A DNA stretch of 64,000 nt from Pyrinomonadaceae bacterium (GCA_014380365.1 JACMJZ010000021.1:57195-121194); one strand, 5' to 3'. Counted from the first letter of the stretch, positions 18,340-26,896 are shown. Made by a program: numbers and translations. The notes: generated by a model not told the origin, from the letters alone.

Positions 18340-18394
18340 TCTTGTCAGAACCCGTTGCGGTAGCGACGGGGCCTTTTAAGCAAGCTGAATGTTT

Positions 18395-18426
18395 CCGCAG
18401 ATTGCGCGGATTACGCAGATTACAGA
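18395..18426. repeat. single arm of the ATTACGCAGATTACA repeat family
   Basis: CAGATTGCGCGGATTACGCAGATTACAG-like sequence (quoted in part: GGATTACGCAGATTACA) directly upstream of the UBP zinc-finger gene. The same family occurs as inverted pairs at 21264-21419 and 42351-42437. Confidence 0.6.
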
Positions 18427-18440
18427 GAAGCCACGTTGTC

Positions 18441-18707
18441 ATGACTGAGATTTGCACCCATGTCGATCAGATCCGCCCGGTGACGCCGAGCGCCGACGGT
18501 TGTGAAGATTGTCTTCGGATTGGCGCCGACTGGTTGCACTTGCGACTTTGCATGTACTGCGGTCACGTCGGTTGCTGCGACTCATCACCCAACAAACATG
18601 CGACGCGTCATTTCCATCGCAGCAAGCATCCGATCATCAAGTCGCTGGAGCCGGGCGAGGATTGGGGCTGGTGCTACGTTGATGAACTGATGTTTGACCA
18701 GATGTAG
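18441..18707 (+). CDS. UBP-type zinc-finger protein
   Basis: The 88-residue protein is essentially one ZnF-UBP domain: CEDCLRIG, LRLCMYCGHVGCCDSSPNKHATRHFH and GEDWGWCYVDE supply the spaced Cys and His ligands and the conserved Trp-Cys-Tyr end (longer runs are split here: LRLCMYCGHVGCCDS then SPNKHATRHFH). In eukaryotes the fold binds the free C-terminus of ubiquitin; in bacteria such small free-standing domains have no established function. The start at ATG 18441 is chosen because sequence further upstream is a palindromic repeat arm. It converges with the adenosine deaminase-like gene, the two stops being 5 bases apart. Confidence 0.82.
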   Translation: MTEICTHVDQIRPVTPSADGCEDCLRIGADWLHLRLCMYCGHVGCCDSSPNKHATRHFHRSKHPIIKSLEPGEDWGWCYVDELMFDQM

Positions 18708-18712
18708 ATGGC

Positions 18713-20287
18713 TCAGTATCCGCGCTCAAACGTTTTGAAGTCTTCTTCGAGTTGCCATTGAAGCCTGGCTTTTTCGCTGCCCGTAACGTATTGCCGGCAA
18801 CTTGGAGAGATTAGCTGAGCGCACTGGTTCACCGGTACAAATTTTCGACTATCTTTCCACAAGCTTCCGCCGCCGATGAATGCATACTGCAGACTGTTCC
18901 GGGCCATCGTTTTGAGTTGAACATATCCCAGTCCCTGCTCCTGCGCAGCCTTCAAAAACTCACGCGACATTTCCGAACGCGACACTCCTTCATCGTCCGT
19001 GGCCAGAGCAACCGGCACGCCATACTGCAGGTAGATTGCGAGCGGATGCTGCGCCCCGCTGACTCCGAGGATCAGATCGTTGCTCGAGAGGCACACTTCC
19101 ACCATCACGTTGCGTCGCGCCATTTCCTCCAACAGTTCATATGGCCGATGTTCATTCATGATGTCCACGCCGTGGCCAATGCGGTCCGCGCGCGCTGCCA
19201 TCACCGACTCTCGTATGTGAAACCTCAAACCCTCTGGCGGCACAAGACCCGGCGCCAACTCGCCCGCGTGCAAGGTTAGCCGGGCCTGCGGGTACAGCGG
19301 CCGCAGGGAGTGCAACATCTGCATATGGACCGGAAAGTTTTGCATGGACGCCAGGCCGTCTTCGCCCTGCACCAGATTCAAGGCCACGACTTTTGAGTTT
19401 GGATCGTTTGCCAGGGCGAACCCCGTTACCATCTGCGCGAATACCGCACCGAGGGAGCCGCCGCGCGAAACCTGGGACACGTAGCGAATAGTCACAGAAC
19501 AACCGACATCTGCTTGTGCAGTGTCGCACTTCAACAGTTGGTTCTTCTGCGCTTCAGCGTCCTGCAAAGTTTTGACTGCGGTAGTGGCAGCCGCAGCGAT
19601 GCCGTTGCTTTGTAACTTTGCGAGCGTGCTGGCGACGTTTCCGTCCCAGCCAACCTTCTGTCCGATTTGGCTCGACATCACGCCATCCGGGGTGAGCATC
19701 AGCTCCAGGTACATCAACTGACCGCGACCTGCACGCGAGGCTGCGTCCGCGATCATTCGCCCAGTCTGGTTGTAAGTCGCCGGGCCAAACTTACCGAAGG
19801 CATCAAAAAAATGATCGTGTCCGCTCTGTCCCGAGAGCTGCCAGTTTCGCATCGACCAGGCGTCCACCATCTGCCGGTAAAGGACGGAATTCGTGAGCGC
19901 GGTGCTGGCTGGCGGCTGGTCGGATTTTGGATCGCACGTAGATTTCGGAGGCGGCACCACCAGCGCCATTGTCTGATTGTTCACGCACAACCCATTCTCG
20001 GCCGCCCATTGGATGTACGACTCAGCGTAGATTGAACCCGAAAGGTGATTGTGCAGATCGCCGCCCTTGGGCATCTTGAGCAGAAAGGCCAACTGTTGCG
20101 GCGGCGATTTGCGTAACGACTCGAAGTAACGTGCCGTGCGTTCTTCTGCCGACCTGGGCCGGGAAGTTCCCGTCGTCTTTGAGTCGCTTGCTGATTGGGC
20201 GTGGAGCGTTATGACAAAGAATAAAACCAGCATCACCGGCCAGGCTATGTTTGTGAGTGACGATCCTTTGGAAAAGACTTTGCGCAT
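18713..20287 (-). CDS. secreted adenosine deaminase-family protein
   Basis: The 524-residue product has a signal peptide (MRKVFSKGSS then a hydrophobic stretch ending LHAQS). The metal-dependent deaminase motifs are present in order: DLHNHLSGS (two His), LHAGE (His and catalytic Glu), RIGHGVD (His), SSNDL and ATDDEGVS (Asp). It belongs to the adenosine/adenine deaminase superfamily, but with an insertion-rich middle region as in ADGF/CECR1-like secreted proteins; an export role in nucleoside salvage is inferred. The start at 20287 is supported by AGGGAG 8 bases upstream. The longer in-frame extension to 20326 lacks that support. Confidence 0.82.
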   Translation of the reverse strand: MRKVFSKGSSLTNIAWPVMLVLFFVITLHAQSASDSKTTGTSRPRSAEERTARYFESLRKSPPQQLAFLLKMPKGGDLHNHLSGSIYAESYIQWAAENGLCVNNQTMALVVPPPKSTCDPKSDQPPASTALTNSVLYRQMVDAWSMRNWQLSGQSGHDHFFDAFGKFGPATYNQTGRMIADAASRAGRGQLMYLELMLTPDGVMSSQIGQKVGWDGNVASTLAKLQSNGIAAAATTAVKTLQDAEAQKNQLLKCDTAQADVGCSVTIRYVSQVSRGGSLGAVFAQMVTGFALANDPNSKVVALNLVQGEDGLASMQNFPVHMQMLHSLRPLYPQARLTLHAGELAPGLVPPEGLRFHIRESVMAARADRIGHGVDIMNEHRPYELLEEMARRNVMVEVCLSSNDLILGVSGAQHPLAIYLQYGVPVALATDDEGVSRSEMSREFLKAAQEQGLGYVQLKTMARNSLQYAFIGGGSLWKDSRKFVPVNQCAQLISPSCRQYVTGSEKARLQWQLEEDFKTFERGY

Positions 20288-20637
20288 CTTGGGCTCCCTG
20301 TTCAGATGTGTGTAATGGAATTGCAAGGCAGGCGCGGAGGTCTACTTGTTTGGCTGCCCTTATGTCGGGGGATTGTAGGCGCTGCGAACCGGCTGAGTCT
20401 ATCTCTAAGTGCTGATGCAGTTTCGCTTTGCCATTCTTTGCGTTAACTTTGCGCGCTTTGCGGTTTCGCTGTTTGTTTTACCGCAAAGGACGCCAAGAGC
20501 ACGCAAAGAGCGCAAAGAAAGACATGTTCAATCCGGCAACCTGCACCAGTACCTACTTCCAAGATCACTTGACAGTTAGGTTGACGGGAGCTTAGCGTTA
20601 TCGCTCTACCACATCCATAGACGGTGCCACACAATCT
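20288..20637. other. intergenic region, mostly one palindromic element
   Basis: This 350-base gap lies between the divergently transcribed deaminase-like gene and the SecA-like gene. The only structured part is the repeat at 20436-20519. The rest shows no convincing gene; a promoter for each flanking gene must lie here but I cannot point to a clear -35/-10 pair. Confidence 0.5.
20436..20519. repeat. CTTTGCG/CGCAAAG inverted repeat, copy 1
   Basis: A left arm rich in CTTTGCG units (ending GCGCTTTGCGG) is complementary to a right arm rich in CGCAAAG units (starting CCGCAAAGGACG). A second copy with the same architecture lies at 27279-27368. Confidence 0.75.
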
Positions 20638-21258
20638 GTGACGCTAACCCTAAACGACGACAAAGTCTGGTTCGACGAAGCCCATAAGCTGGATCATATT
20701 TGTGTTGACGTTTTCACTGCTCAGGAAAACGGCCACAGCGTGATTGTTCTCTCGCACTTTGAATCCACGGTTGCGAGCCTCGCGGTGTTGCTGCGCGAAA
20801 AGGGAACCACGTACGGAGGAGTTTCTCCACTTAATCTCGCGGAACTTTGTATCAGTGCGCCGGGGAGAGTTTGGTTGGGGTTGGCCCGTGCTTTTCAGGT
20901 GGGTCCTCAAATGACCTCACAAGCACGGAGCTCGACTATCGAGATTATTGTCGCAGAACATCATCCGATGCACTCACGCGACCAGGAAATAGTTGACGCT
21001 GCGGCGAAGCTAGCGTGCGACGCACAAGTTAGTTTTTATTTCTCGCTCGACGATCCGGTGATGACATACTTTGGCGCTACGTCGATCAAGGCACTATTTG
21101 AGCGCCTGGGCGTTGATAAGAGCGAGTGCCTATCAAACCATCTTATTAATACGGCCGTGCGCACGGCGCAGGAGAAAATTGAGAGCGAGGTAGGTAAGGA
21201 TCTGCCCGCACATTCTGCGGCGGATTGGTTCAAATATAACTTGCAGAAGAAGAAATGA
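20638..21258 (+). CDS. degenerate SecA-like protein (NBD2 plus start of wing region)
   Basis: The 206-residue product matches the second nucleotide-binding domain of SecA in order and spacing. The segment HSVIVLSHFESTVASLAVLL corresponds to PVLVGTTSIE..S..LS..L. AEHHPMHSRDQ corresponds to TERHESRRIDNQ. SFYFSLDDPVMTYFG and then AVRTAQEKIE correspond to FYLSLEDxLMRIF and AIxxAQxKVE. However, the positions of helicase motif VI (QLRGRSGRQGD in SecA) read EIVDAAAKLACDA, so the arginine finger is lost, and NBD1, the preprotein-crosslinking domain and the C-terminal zinc site are absent. It cannot be a working translocase motor alone. It might regulate SecA or be a relic under constraint. GTG start, no obvious Shine-Dalgarno. 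Confidence 0.55.
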   Translation: MTLTLNDDKVWFDEAHKLDHICVDVFTAQENGHSVIVLSHFESTVASLAVLLREKGTTYGGVSPLNLAELCISAPGRVWLGLARAFQVGPQMTSQARSSTIEIIVAEHHPMHSRDQEIVDAAAKLACDAQVSFYFSLDDPVMTYFGATSIKALFERLGVDKSECLSNHLINTAVRTAQEKIESEVGKDLPAHSAADWFKYNLQKKK

Positions 21259-21263
21259 GCATC

Positions 21264-21419
21264 CACAGATTACGCCGATTACACAGATTACAGGAACCAC
21301 TATAAACGAGGATTATTAGGCCAGGCTCCGTCAGAGAAGCTCAAGAAACCAAATAAATCCTTCCATCCGACCTTGGTTGTTATCTTCCTTATCTGCGGAA
21401 TTGGCGTAATCTGCGGATA
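21264..21419. repeat. inverted pair of the ATTACGCAGATTACA family
   Basis: Left arm CAGATTACGCCGATTACACA (21264 on) and right arm TGGCGTAATCTGCGGATA (to 21419) are complementary and enclose about 90 bases without a gene. The element sits between the convergent SecA-like and PIG-V-like genes. Confidence 0.65.
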
Positions 21420-21427
21420 GTATTCTG

Positions 21428-22585
21428 TCAGAAGGCCCAGCGTCCCCAGACGAAGACGCTGGCGAAGAGCCCAAGATACAAGAGTGACCAGAAGGTTATC
21501 GCAGCCATCCAGATTCGTCGCGCCGCCAACATTCCGAAGAGGATGAAAATAGGAAACATAGTCAGCGTGTAGCGCGGTACGCTGAGCACGAACGTGACAC
21601 TGGTGAAGAGCAGCCAGTTTACCGTCATCCAAACACTGTAGATGGGCCGAAGCTTAACCCAGCTGACAATTGTGCAAACCAAGCCGAGCACGATGAATGA
21701 TAGTTCCTGGATGCCAATCATTTCTGCGTCCGCAGCCTCGCGATTCAAAGCTCCGAGTGTGCTGTCGATGCCGGTCCAGGGCCAGGTCAGCGACTTATGA
21801 AAGTTCTGCCGCATGATTGAAGAGAACGCAAGCGCGTCACCGGTAACATGATAGTTGAGCAACAGGTAACCGCCGAAGCCAAGGCCTACTAGTCCGATCG
21901 CCAGCCACTGCCATTGCCAACGGCGCGTCGTCCAGTATTGATTTCCCGCTTCCACAAGTAGCGCCGGGATCAGCACCAGCCCGTTCACGCGCGTGAGACA
22001 AGTAAGTGCACCTAAGATTCCGGCGAGCCACCATTGCTGTTTCCGTGCCGAGAGCACCGCTCCGATCGCCAACATAAGGAATAAACTTTCCGTGTATCCG
22101 ATGTGCAGGAAATAGCTGGTCGGAAAGATGAACAAGAACCAGACGGCACGCTGAGCCAATTCTTTCGAGTATTCAAGTGTGACCAGGCGGTAAAGCAGAA
22201 TAGCAGTAGCGAGCGAGGCTAACGTGGAGACGAGAAACGCGCTGATTAAGTAGTCCTGGGTGACTAACGCGAAGACTCTGACGACCCATGGGTAGAGGGG
22301 ATAAAAAACCAGACGCGGCCGCATCTCGTCGGTCGCCAGGTAACCAAACTCCGCGAGTTTCTGATAGTTTATCGAGTCCCAGCGGTTCCAGATTTCAAAC
22401 CAACCACGCACGCCGGGGATGCGCTGATTCTGCAACACCTGATAGCTTTGGCCGGCAAACAAAAACAGCAGCGCCTTGAAGGCGACAATCATGCCTATCA
22501 GGCGCAACTCTTCTGGTCGCAAGCCCAATATCGCAGGCGCTGACTCTTCTTCAATGAGCCGCTTGTTTGTCTTGGTTCTGTGCAT
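21428..22585 (-). CDS. PIG-V-like integral membrane glycosyltransferase
   Basis: The 385-residue protein is strongly hydrophobic with roughly ten membrane segments. The block FEIWNRWDSINYQKLAEFGY followed by LVFYPLYPW matches the first luminal loop of PIG-V/GPI mannosyltransferase 2-like proteins, whose bacterial relatives are presumed polyprenyl-phosphate-sugar-dependent glycosyltransferases. Asp and Arg in RWDS are the likely active-site residues. The donor and acceptor are unknown. The ATG at 22585 is used; an in-frame TTG 27 bases upstream is possible. No Shine-Dalgarno supports either. Confidence 0.75.
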   Translation of the reverse strand: MHRTKTNKRLIEEESAPAILGLRPEELRLIGMIVAFKALLFLFAGQSYQVLQNQRIPGVRGWFEIWNRWDSINYQKLAEFGYLATDEMRPRLVFYPLYPWVVRVFALVTQDYLISAFLVSTLASLATAILLYRLVTLEYSKELAQRAVWFLFIFPTSYFLHIGYTESLFLMLAIGAVLSARKQQWWLAGILGALTCLTRVNGLVLIPALLVEAGNQYWTTRRWQWQWLAIGLVGLGFGGYLLLNYHVTGDALAFSSIMRQNFHKSLTWPWTGIDSTLGALNREAADAEMIGIQELSFIVLGLVCTIVSWVKLRPIYSVWMTVNWLLFTSVTFVLSVPRYTLTMFPIFILFGMLAARRIWMAAITFWSLLYLGLFASVFVWGRWAF

Positions 22586-22708
22586 GTTTGGAAGCGAGGT
22601 AACGTAGATCAATCACCGGCTGGTTAGCAACAGAAATTCGCTGGTTCATGCAGGGGCAGGCTTCTGTGTTTCTATTAGGCTGTTAGCTTGGTGCAAGCCT
22701 ATTTGCCA

Positions 22709-23317
22709 ATGAACTCCATCAGCCAGATATGGGGAACTGAAGCAGCCGAGCGTGAGCTTAGCTTTCCCTGCGACCGTCTGATCACCCAACCCGATGAAAC
22801 GCTCTTTCGAGGGATCACGATTAACGCTCCGACGGAAATCGTTTTTCGCTGGCTCTGTCAGATGCGGTTGGCGCCTTACAGCTATGATTGGCTGGATAAC
22901 GGTGGTCGGCGGAGTCCGCGTGAATTAACTGCGGGACTTGATCAACTTGCCCGCGGCCAAACTGTGATGCGGATATTCCATCTCGTTGACTTCACTCTGG
23001 ACCAGCATCTGACAATTCGCCTAAAGCCCCACACGCCTGCAAGCAAAATGTTTGGTGATGTCGCGGTGAGCTACACCCTCATCCCCAGAAGTCCAGAGAG
23101 CTGCCGGCTGGTCGTGAAACTAATCGTAAGGCATCCCGCTGGGATATGGGGACAAGCAATGAGATTCTTCCTGCGATGGGGCGATCTGATCATGATGCGT
23201 CGGCAGTTGCTTAACTTTAAGACGCTCGCCGAACGGTCGGCGGCGTCGACGGTCGTCAGCCAACCGCCGTACGGAATAGTCAAAAACAGAACGGATCATG
23301 AACGAAGGCTGGGATAG
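22709..23317 (+). CDS. SRPBCC-like protein of unknown function
   Basis: A 202-residue soluble protein. INAPTEIVFRWLCQMRLAPYS resembles the first strand and helix of START/SRPBCC (Bet v 1-like) proteins (quoted run: INAPTEIVFRWLCQM), and GDVAVSYTLIP with SCRLVVKLIV resemble later strands of that fold. The C-terminal amphipathic helix with RRQLLNFKTLAE fits the long C-terminal helix. Such proteins bind lipids or hydrophobic ligands, but no ligand is predictable. TTG 22688 and GTG 22691 are alternative starts in the same frame; the ATG is taken by default. Confidence 0.6.
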   Translation: MNSISQIWGTEAAERELSFPCDRLITQPDETLFRGITINAPTEIVFRWLCQMRLAPYSYDWLDNGGRRSPRELTAGLDQLARGQTVMRIFHLVDFTLDQHLTIRLKPHTPASKMFGDVAVSYTLIPRSPESCRLVVKLIVRHPAGIWGQAMRFFLRWGDLIMMRRQLLNFKTLAERSAASTVVSQPPYGIVKNRTDHERRLG

Positions 23318-23341
23318 ACGCGAACGGCGGACGGCTTCTCT

Positions 23342-23788
23342 TCAACCAGCAGGCGCGGCCAACTCCCCGGAGTCTCTCCGCTGCCCACCTTTGAGCAAGG
23401 ACGCAGCTTGTCTCTCTGACGTGGCAAGCAGGCTCGCCACCGTTTCACAAATCAACGAAATACTTACAGGCTTGACCAGATAAGCTTGCGCTCCTGCGTT
23501 GAGCGCCTCCTGCTTGTTCTTTTCATAGGCCAGGCCAGAGCAGAAGAGGATTGGTGTGAGTTGGTCAGTTTCGCGGATATGCTTGCATAGATCGATCCCG
23601 GAGCCATCGGAAAGGCGCGAGTCAAACACCAGGAGATCAAAGCGCTTCTCATTCGTCAGCTTCAATGCCTGCTTGACGCTGGACACCGCCAAGACCTCAT
23701 AGCCTCGCTGGGAAAGCACCATGACAAAAAGATCCAACGTGTCCTGATGGTCGTCGAGGACCAGGATGCTCGGAGGGGGTGAAGACAT
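23342..23788 (-). CDS. single-domain response regulator (CheY-like receiver)
   Basis: The 148-residue protein is one receiver domain with the acidic pocket LDDH (Asp12, Asp13), phospho-acceptor Asp56 in LLVFDSRLSDG, Ser84 and Lys106 in LVKPVS. About 25 extra residues follow the last helix and carry no output domain. It probably works as a phosphorelay intermediate or by protein contact; no histidine kinase is encoded nearby, so it is an orphan. GAAGG about 6 bases upstream of ATG supports the start. Confidence 0.9.
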   Translation of the reverse strand: MSSPPPSILVLDDHQDTLDLFVMVLSQRGYEVLAVSSVKQALKLTNEKRFDLLVFDSRLSDGSGIDLCKHIRETDQLTPILFCSGLAYEKNKQEALNAGAQAYLVKPVSISLICETVASLLATSERQAASLLKGGQRRDSGELAAPAG

Positions 23789-24455
23789 TCCAACCTTCTT
23801 TCAATCGGGAGAGATTGTTAGGTTGATCGAGGCGGTTTGGCCGCGATAGTCGACTCTAAGATCCACTGTAAAAAGGCCGAGGTGCTCGCTTGAGTGTGAA
23901 GCCGGTCAGGGCAGGTTCGGCTTCCTCGGTCACCCTGCTTGTTGAATGGTTCAACTACTGTGGCGTCTTCTGCTTGTCCTTACGCTGCCGATCATAAACA
24001 TATTAGTTGTCTTTTTGCCAGTCCTAAACAAGAACTTTGCAGCAAAGAGCCTCATCGTCCGAGCAAAAAGCCTCGTCGTCCGAGTGCAACAGCTCCATCG
24101 TCCGAGCAAAAAGCCTCATCGTTCGAGCTCTTCCACTCCACCGTTCGAGCAAAAAGCCTCGTCGTCCGAGCAAAAAGCCTCGTCGTTCGAGTTCAACAGC
24201 TCCATCGTCCGAGCAAAAAGCCTCATCGTTCGAGTTCAACAGCTCCATCGTCCGAGCAAAAAGCCTCATCGTCCGAGCTCTTCCACTCCATCGTCAGAGC
24301 AAAAAGCCTCGTCGTCCGAGTTCAACAGCTCCATCGTCCGAGCAAAAAGCCTCATCGTCCGAGCTGATCAGCTCCATCGTTGCAGGAAAAAGCTTCATAA
24401 TTGTGAGGAAAAGGCTGATCGCGGACGAAAAGCCTCATCGTTGCAGGGAAAAGCC
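23789..24455. other. intergenic region ending in a tandem array
   Basis: The first 250 bases (23789-24040) show nothing I can assign. The remainder is the 21/22-bp array. Several long open frames cross this stretch on both strands, but they arise because the repeat unit is near a multiple of three; they start and stop outside the array without family similarity. Confidence 0.6.
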
Positions 24456-24470
24456 TCATTCCAGAGACAC
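24042..24470. repeat. tandem array of alternating 21- and 22-bp units
   Basis: About 15 well-preserved units run head to tail from 24042 to about 24360, followed by degenerate ones. Type A units read GCAAAAAGCCTCRTCGTYCGA (R, Y mixed; one extra base beyond 20 omitted in places). Type B units begin GTTCAACAGCTCCATCG or GCTCTTCCACTCCATCG and are 22 bp. All units share the ending TCRTCGTYCGA. The types mostly alternate, which gives a 43-bp higher-order period. The array ends inside the 3' end of the SLOG gene. A second, unrelated 21-bp array is at 50530-50845. Confidence 0.85.
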
Positions 24471-24893
24471 GGGAATGGCGTGGACTTCCCGTCGTTGCCT
24501 TAGAGCATACTTAAGCGTTTTGACAGTGGAACCGCCCTTTCCTGACCAGAAGCCAAATACGACTTCGGCAAGGTCGACCATGTGGCGGTTTCTAATTGCG
24601 CTGGCAGTTTTGCGCCTGGGAAGCTGCAACTCGACAACGCGGTCCATCTCATCAAGTAAACGCTGAACCCATTGAGGCTGCTTAAATCGTGTGTAAGGAA
24701 CCACGGCCCAACAGACTTCGCTATTCTCGAGTAGCCATTCCATCGCCCACTGATCGACCCCGCGCGCAGTTCCCACGATCCACGTTCTACCCTGCGAGAG
24801 AAAAGGGGAAAGGTGCTGCTCGAACAATGAGCGCGCTGTTTCGCGATCGACGTCGCGCGAGCCGGAAATCATGATAGAGCCATTGAAGTTCAT
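24456..24893 (-). CDS. SLOG-family Rossmann protein
   Basis: The 145-residue protein shows the SLOG superfamily pattern: an N-terminal strand with ISGSRD, then GTARGVDQWAMEWL, and a C-terminal block RNRHMVDLAEVVFGFW followed by GKGGSTVKTLKYAL. These form the nucleotide or nucleotide-derivative binding surface in DprA, LOG and YspA-type proteins. Free-standing SLOG proteins are proposed sensors or processors of nucleotide signals. The last codons overlap degenerate units of the tandem array, so the array may have eroded or extended the C-terminus. Confidence 0.8.
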   Translation of the reverse strand: MNFNGSIMISGSRDVDRETARSLFEQHLSPFLSQGRTWIVGTARGVDQWAMEWLLENSEVCWAVVPYTRFKQPQWVQRLLDEMDRVVELQLPRRKTASAIRNRHMVDLAEVVFGFWSGKGGSTVKTLKYALRQRREVHAIPVSLE

Positions 24894-25006
24894 AGAATTG
24901 GCGACAAGAGAACTGCAGTTCCTTTATACAACGCCGGCGTTTCACAGTCGATTGGGACTTTGCACAAAAGGTTGAAAGTTCAAGGCTGCATCCGAAAAAC
25001 GACTTT

Positions 25007-25138
25007 ACGCTGAAAGCGTTGGCTGATTCCAGCCCAGGGTTGTTGCAACCCTGGGATTCAAATGCCCAAAAATCTGTTCGCGAACTCTGAAGGAGTTTGC
25101 GAACTTGCTTCCGAACGACTAGCCAACGCTTTCAGCGT
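25007..25138. repeat. ACGCTGAAAGCGTTGGCT element, copy 1
   Basis: The 18-base left end ACGCTGAAAGCGTTGGCT is exactly complementary to the right end AGCCAACGCTTTCAGCGT. Inside is a shorter hairpin around CCCAGGGTTGTTGCAACCCTGGG-like sequence (core CAGGGTTGTTGCAACCCTG). Longer copies with the same ends lie at 44163-44388 and 50252-50473. Confidence 0.85.
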
Positions 25139-25205
25139 TATTATTTAGTCGTCTCAGAGGTGGGGCAATCGACTTTTCGCTGAAAGCCCTATGCAGCTTT
25201 CTCGC

Positions 25206-25236
25206 AAAAAGAAGGGCAGCCCAGAAGGACTGCCCC
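25206..25236 (-). terminator. rho-independent terminator downstream of tRNA-Lys
   Basis: On the minus strand GGGCAG and CTGCCC pair around a 10-base loop and are followed by TTCTTTTT. It lies 18 bases after the tRNA 3' end, the expected place for transcript termination. Confidence 0.7.
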
Positions 25237-25253
25237 AATCTTATTTGAACTTG

Positions 25254-25329
<76 letters not shown>

Positions 25330-25383
25330 CCATTAAAACACGGTGACGGCATTCTACCTGACGAAGTCCAATGTCCAAAGTCA

Positions 25384-25464
25384 TTCAAGCAGTTCAGAGT
25401 TCAACCTTCAGGTTGCTTCTTTTGAACGCACTCAAGCTGAAGCTTGTACTCTGAACTACTTGAG
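25384..25464. repeat. TTCAAGCAGTTCAGAGT inverted repeat, copy 1
   Basis: Left arm TTCAAGCAGTTCAGAGTTCA and right arm GTACTCTGAACTACTTGAG are complementary around an inner AGGTTG/CAAGCT part. Further copies are at 38491-38570 and 51852-51932. It lies between purA and tRNA-Lys. Confidence 0.8.
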
Positions 25465-25492
25465 CGGTAGCGAGCGCGGGTTGGACACTGGA

Positions 25493-26812
25493 CTAGTCGT
25501 CGAGCCATCTTCCGACGGCGGAGTCTTTGACGACGATTGTCTGTGAACGCTCCGGACCAGTGGAAACCAATCCGATCTCAACGCCGATCTTCGCGGAAAG
25601 GAATTCAACATAGCGACGCGCGTTGGCGGGAAGGGAACTCATCTCCGTAGTTCCCACTGTGGAAGTCTGCCATCCAGGCAGCGTCTCGTAGATAGGTTCG
25701 ATGCGGCGCAAGTCCTGCGAGACCGCGGGAAGCGATTCGCACAGACGCCCATCGAGTTTGTAACCCACGCAAACCTTTATTTCTTCGAGCGCGTCAAGCA
25801 CATCCAGTTTGGTGAGCGCGACGGAAGTGAATCCGTTAATCTCGGCGGCATAGCGCGTTGCGAAAGCATCAAACCAGCCGCAACGACGCGGGCGGCCCGT
25901 TGAGGCTCCGTATTCTCGCCCACGTTCACGAATCAATTGCCCCATTTCAGCTTCGCCTTCAAGCATCTCAGTTGGGAAGGGACCCTCGCCGACGCGCGTC
26001 GTGTAGGTCCGCACGATTCCCAACACGCCGGTCAGGCGATTCGGCGCCAGGCCCGTGCCGATGATCGCTCCGCCGGCAACTGTGTTCGATGACGTAACGA
26101 AGGGATAGGTTCCATGATCGACATCTAACAACGTCGCTTGCGCGCCCTCCAGCAGGATTGATTTTCCTTCGCTCGCGGCCACGTTCAAATAGTGCGTCGT
26201 GTCGCCGATAAAGGCGCCAAGGCGCTCAGTCAGTTGCGACATCTCAGTGAAGATTTCGTCGGCATCCAACGGCTCGCCGCCGTAAGCCTGGATGATCCTG
26301 TTGGCGTCTTCAAGGTTTCGCTCGATGCGTGAGCGCAGCACGTCAGGCACCAGCGCGTCAGCAGTGCGTATGCCACGCCGGCCGGCTTTGTCTTCGTAGG
26401 CGGGGCCAATGCCGCGCAGCGTAGTTCCGACCTTCTCATTCCCGAGTCGCTCTTCGCTCGTATGATCCAAGGCGCGATGGTAGGGAAGTATTAGATGGGC
26501 GCGTGAACTAATCTTGACGCGCTCTGGAGAAACCTCGATGCCCTGTTCAGTTAACCGATCGGCCTCTACAAAAAACGCCTTTGGATCGATCACCATGCCG
26601 TTTCCCAGCACGCAGATCTTTCCGCGGTGAACAATTCCCGACGGCAACAGATGTAGTACAAACGACTGATCGCCCACTTGCACGGAGTGGCCCGCGTTGT
26701 GTCCCCCCTGATAGCGGGCGACGATGTCGAAGTGCTCGGCAAGTAGATCGACGATCTTGCCTTTGCCCTCGTCTCCCCACTGTGCGCCTATGACTACAAT
26801 AATTTTGGACAT
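25493..26812 (-). CDS. purA: adenylosuccinate synthetase
   Basis: The 439-residue enzyme catalyses GTP-dependent ligation of aspartate to IMP, the first committed step from IMP to AMP. The N-terminus has the family P-loop GAQWGDEGKGKIVD with the catalytic Asp and the GHNAGH motif (catalytic His). IGPAYEDKAGRRGIR, DVDHGTYPFVTSSN and the C-terminal GTP-binding region LTKLDVLD follow in order. Its length is typical. It is downstream of trxA on the same strand across a short palindromic gap and upstream of tRNA-Lys. Confidence 0.98.
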   Translation of the reverse strand: MSKIIVVIGAQWGDEGKGKIVDLLAEHFDIVARYQGGHNAGHSVQVGDQSFVLHLLPSGIVHRGKICVLGNGMVIDPKAFFVEADRLTEQGIEVSPERVKISSRAHLILPYHRALDHTSEERLGNEKVGTTLRGIGPAYEDKAGRRGIRTADALVPDVLRSRIERNLEDANRIIQAYGGEPLDADEIFTEMSQLTERLGAFIGDTTHYLNVAASEGKSILLEGAQATLLDVDHGTYPFVTSSNTVAGGAIIGTGLAPNRLTGVLGIVRTYTTRVGEGPFPTEMLEGEAEMGQLIRERGREYGASTGRPRRCGWFDAFATRYAAEINGFTSVALTKLDVLDALEEIKVCVGYKLDGRLCESLPAVSQDLRRIEPIYETLPGWQTSTVGTTEMSSLPANARRYVEFLSAKIGVEIGLVSTGPERSQTIVVKDSAVGRWLDD

Positions 26813-26821
26813 GAATTAGGT

Positions 26822-26890
26822 GGGTATCGGGTGCCGGGTGTCAGGTTGTCGGAAGTAGTTTTATCTGGCACCCGACACCTGGTACCCGAA
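26822..26890. repeat. inverted repeat between trx and purA
   Basis: TATCGGGTGCCGGGTGTCAG is complementary, with a few mismatches, to CTGGCACCCGACACCTGGTA across about 20 bases. It fills nearly the whole gap between the two genes. Confidence 0.65.
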
Positions 26891-26896
26891 ACCGGC

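Larger units (their letters stand above)
24894..25253. other. intergenic region with a long palindromic element and a terminator
   Basis: The gap between the SLOG gene and tRNA-Lys holds the inverted-repeat element at 25007-25138 and the tRNA terminator at 25206-25236. The remaining stretches show no gene. Confidence 0.6.

Noticed and set aside
24042..24400. CRISPR array
   Set aside because: Units are contiguous without unique spacers, and no cas gene is present.
23939..24666. Long open frames across the 24-kb tandem array in three plus frames and one minus frame
   Set aside because: They exist in every frame because the unit is near a multiple of three and lacks stops. No signal, start site or domain supports any of them.
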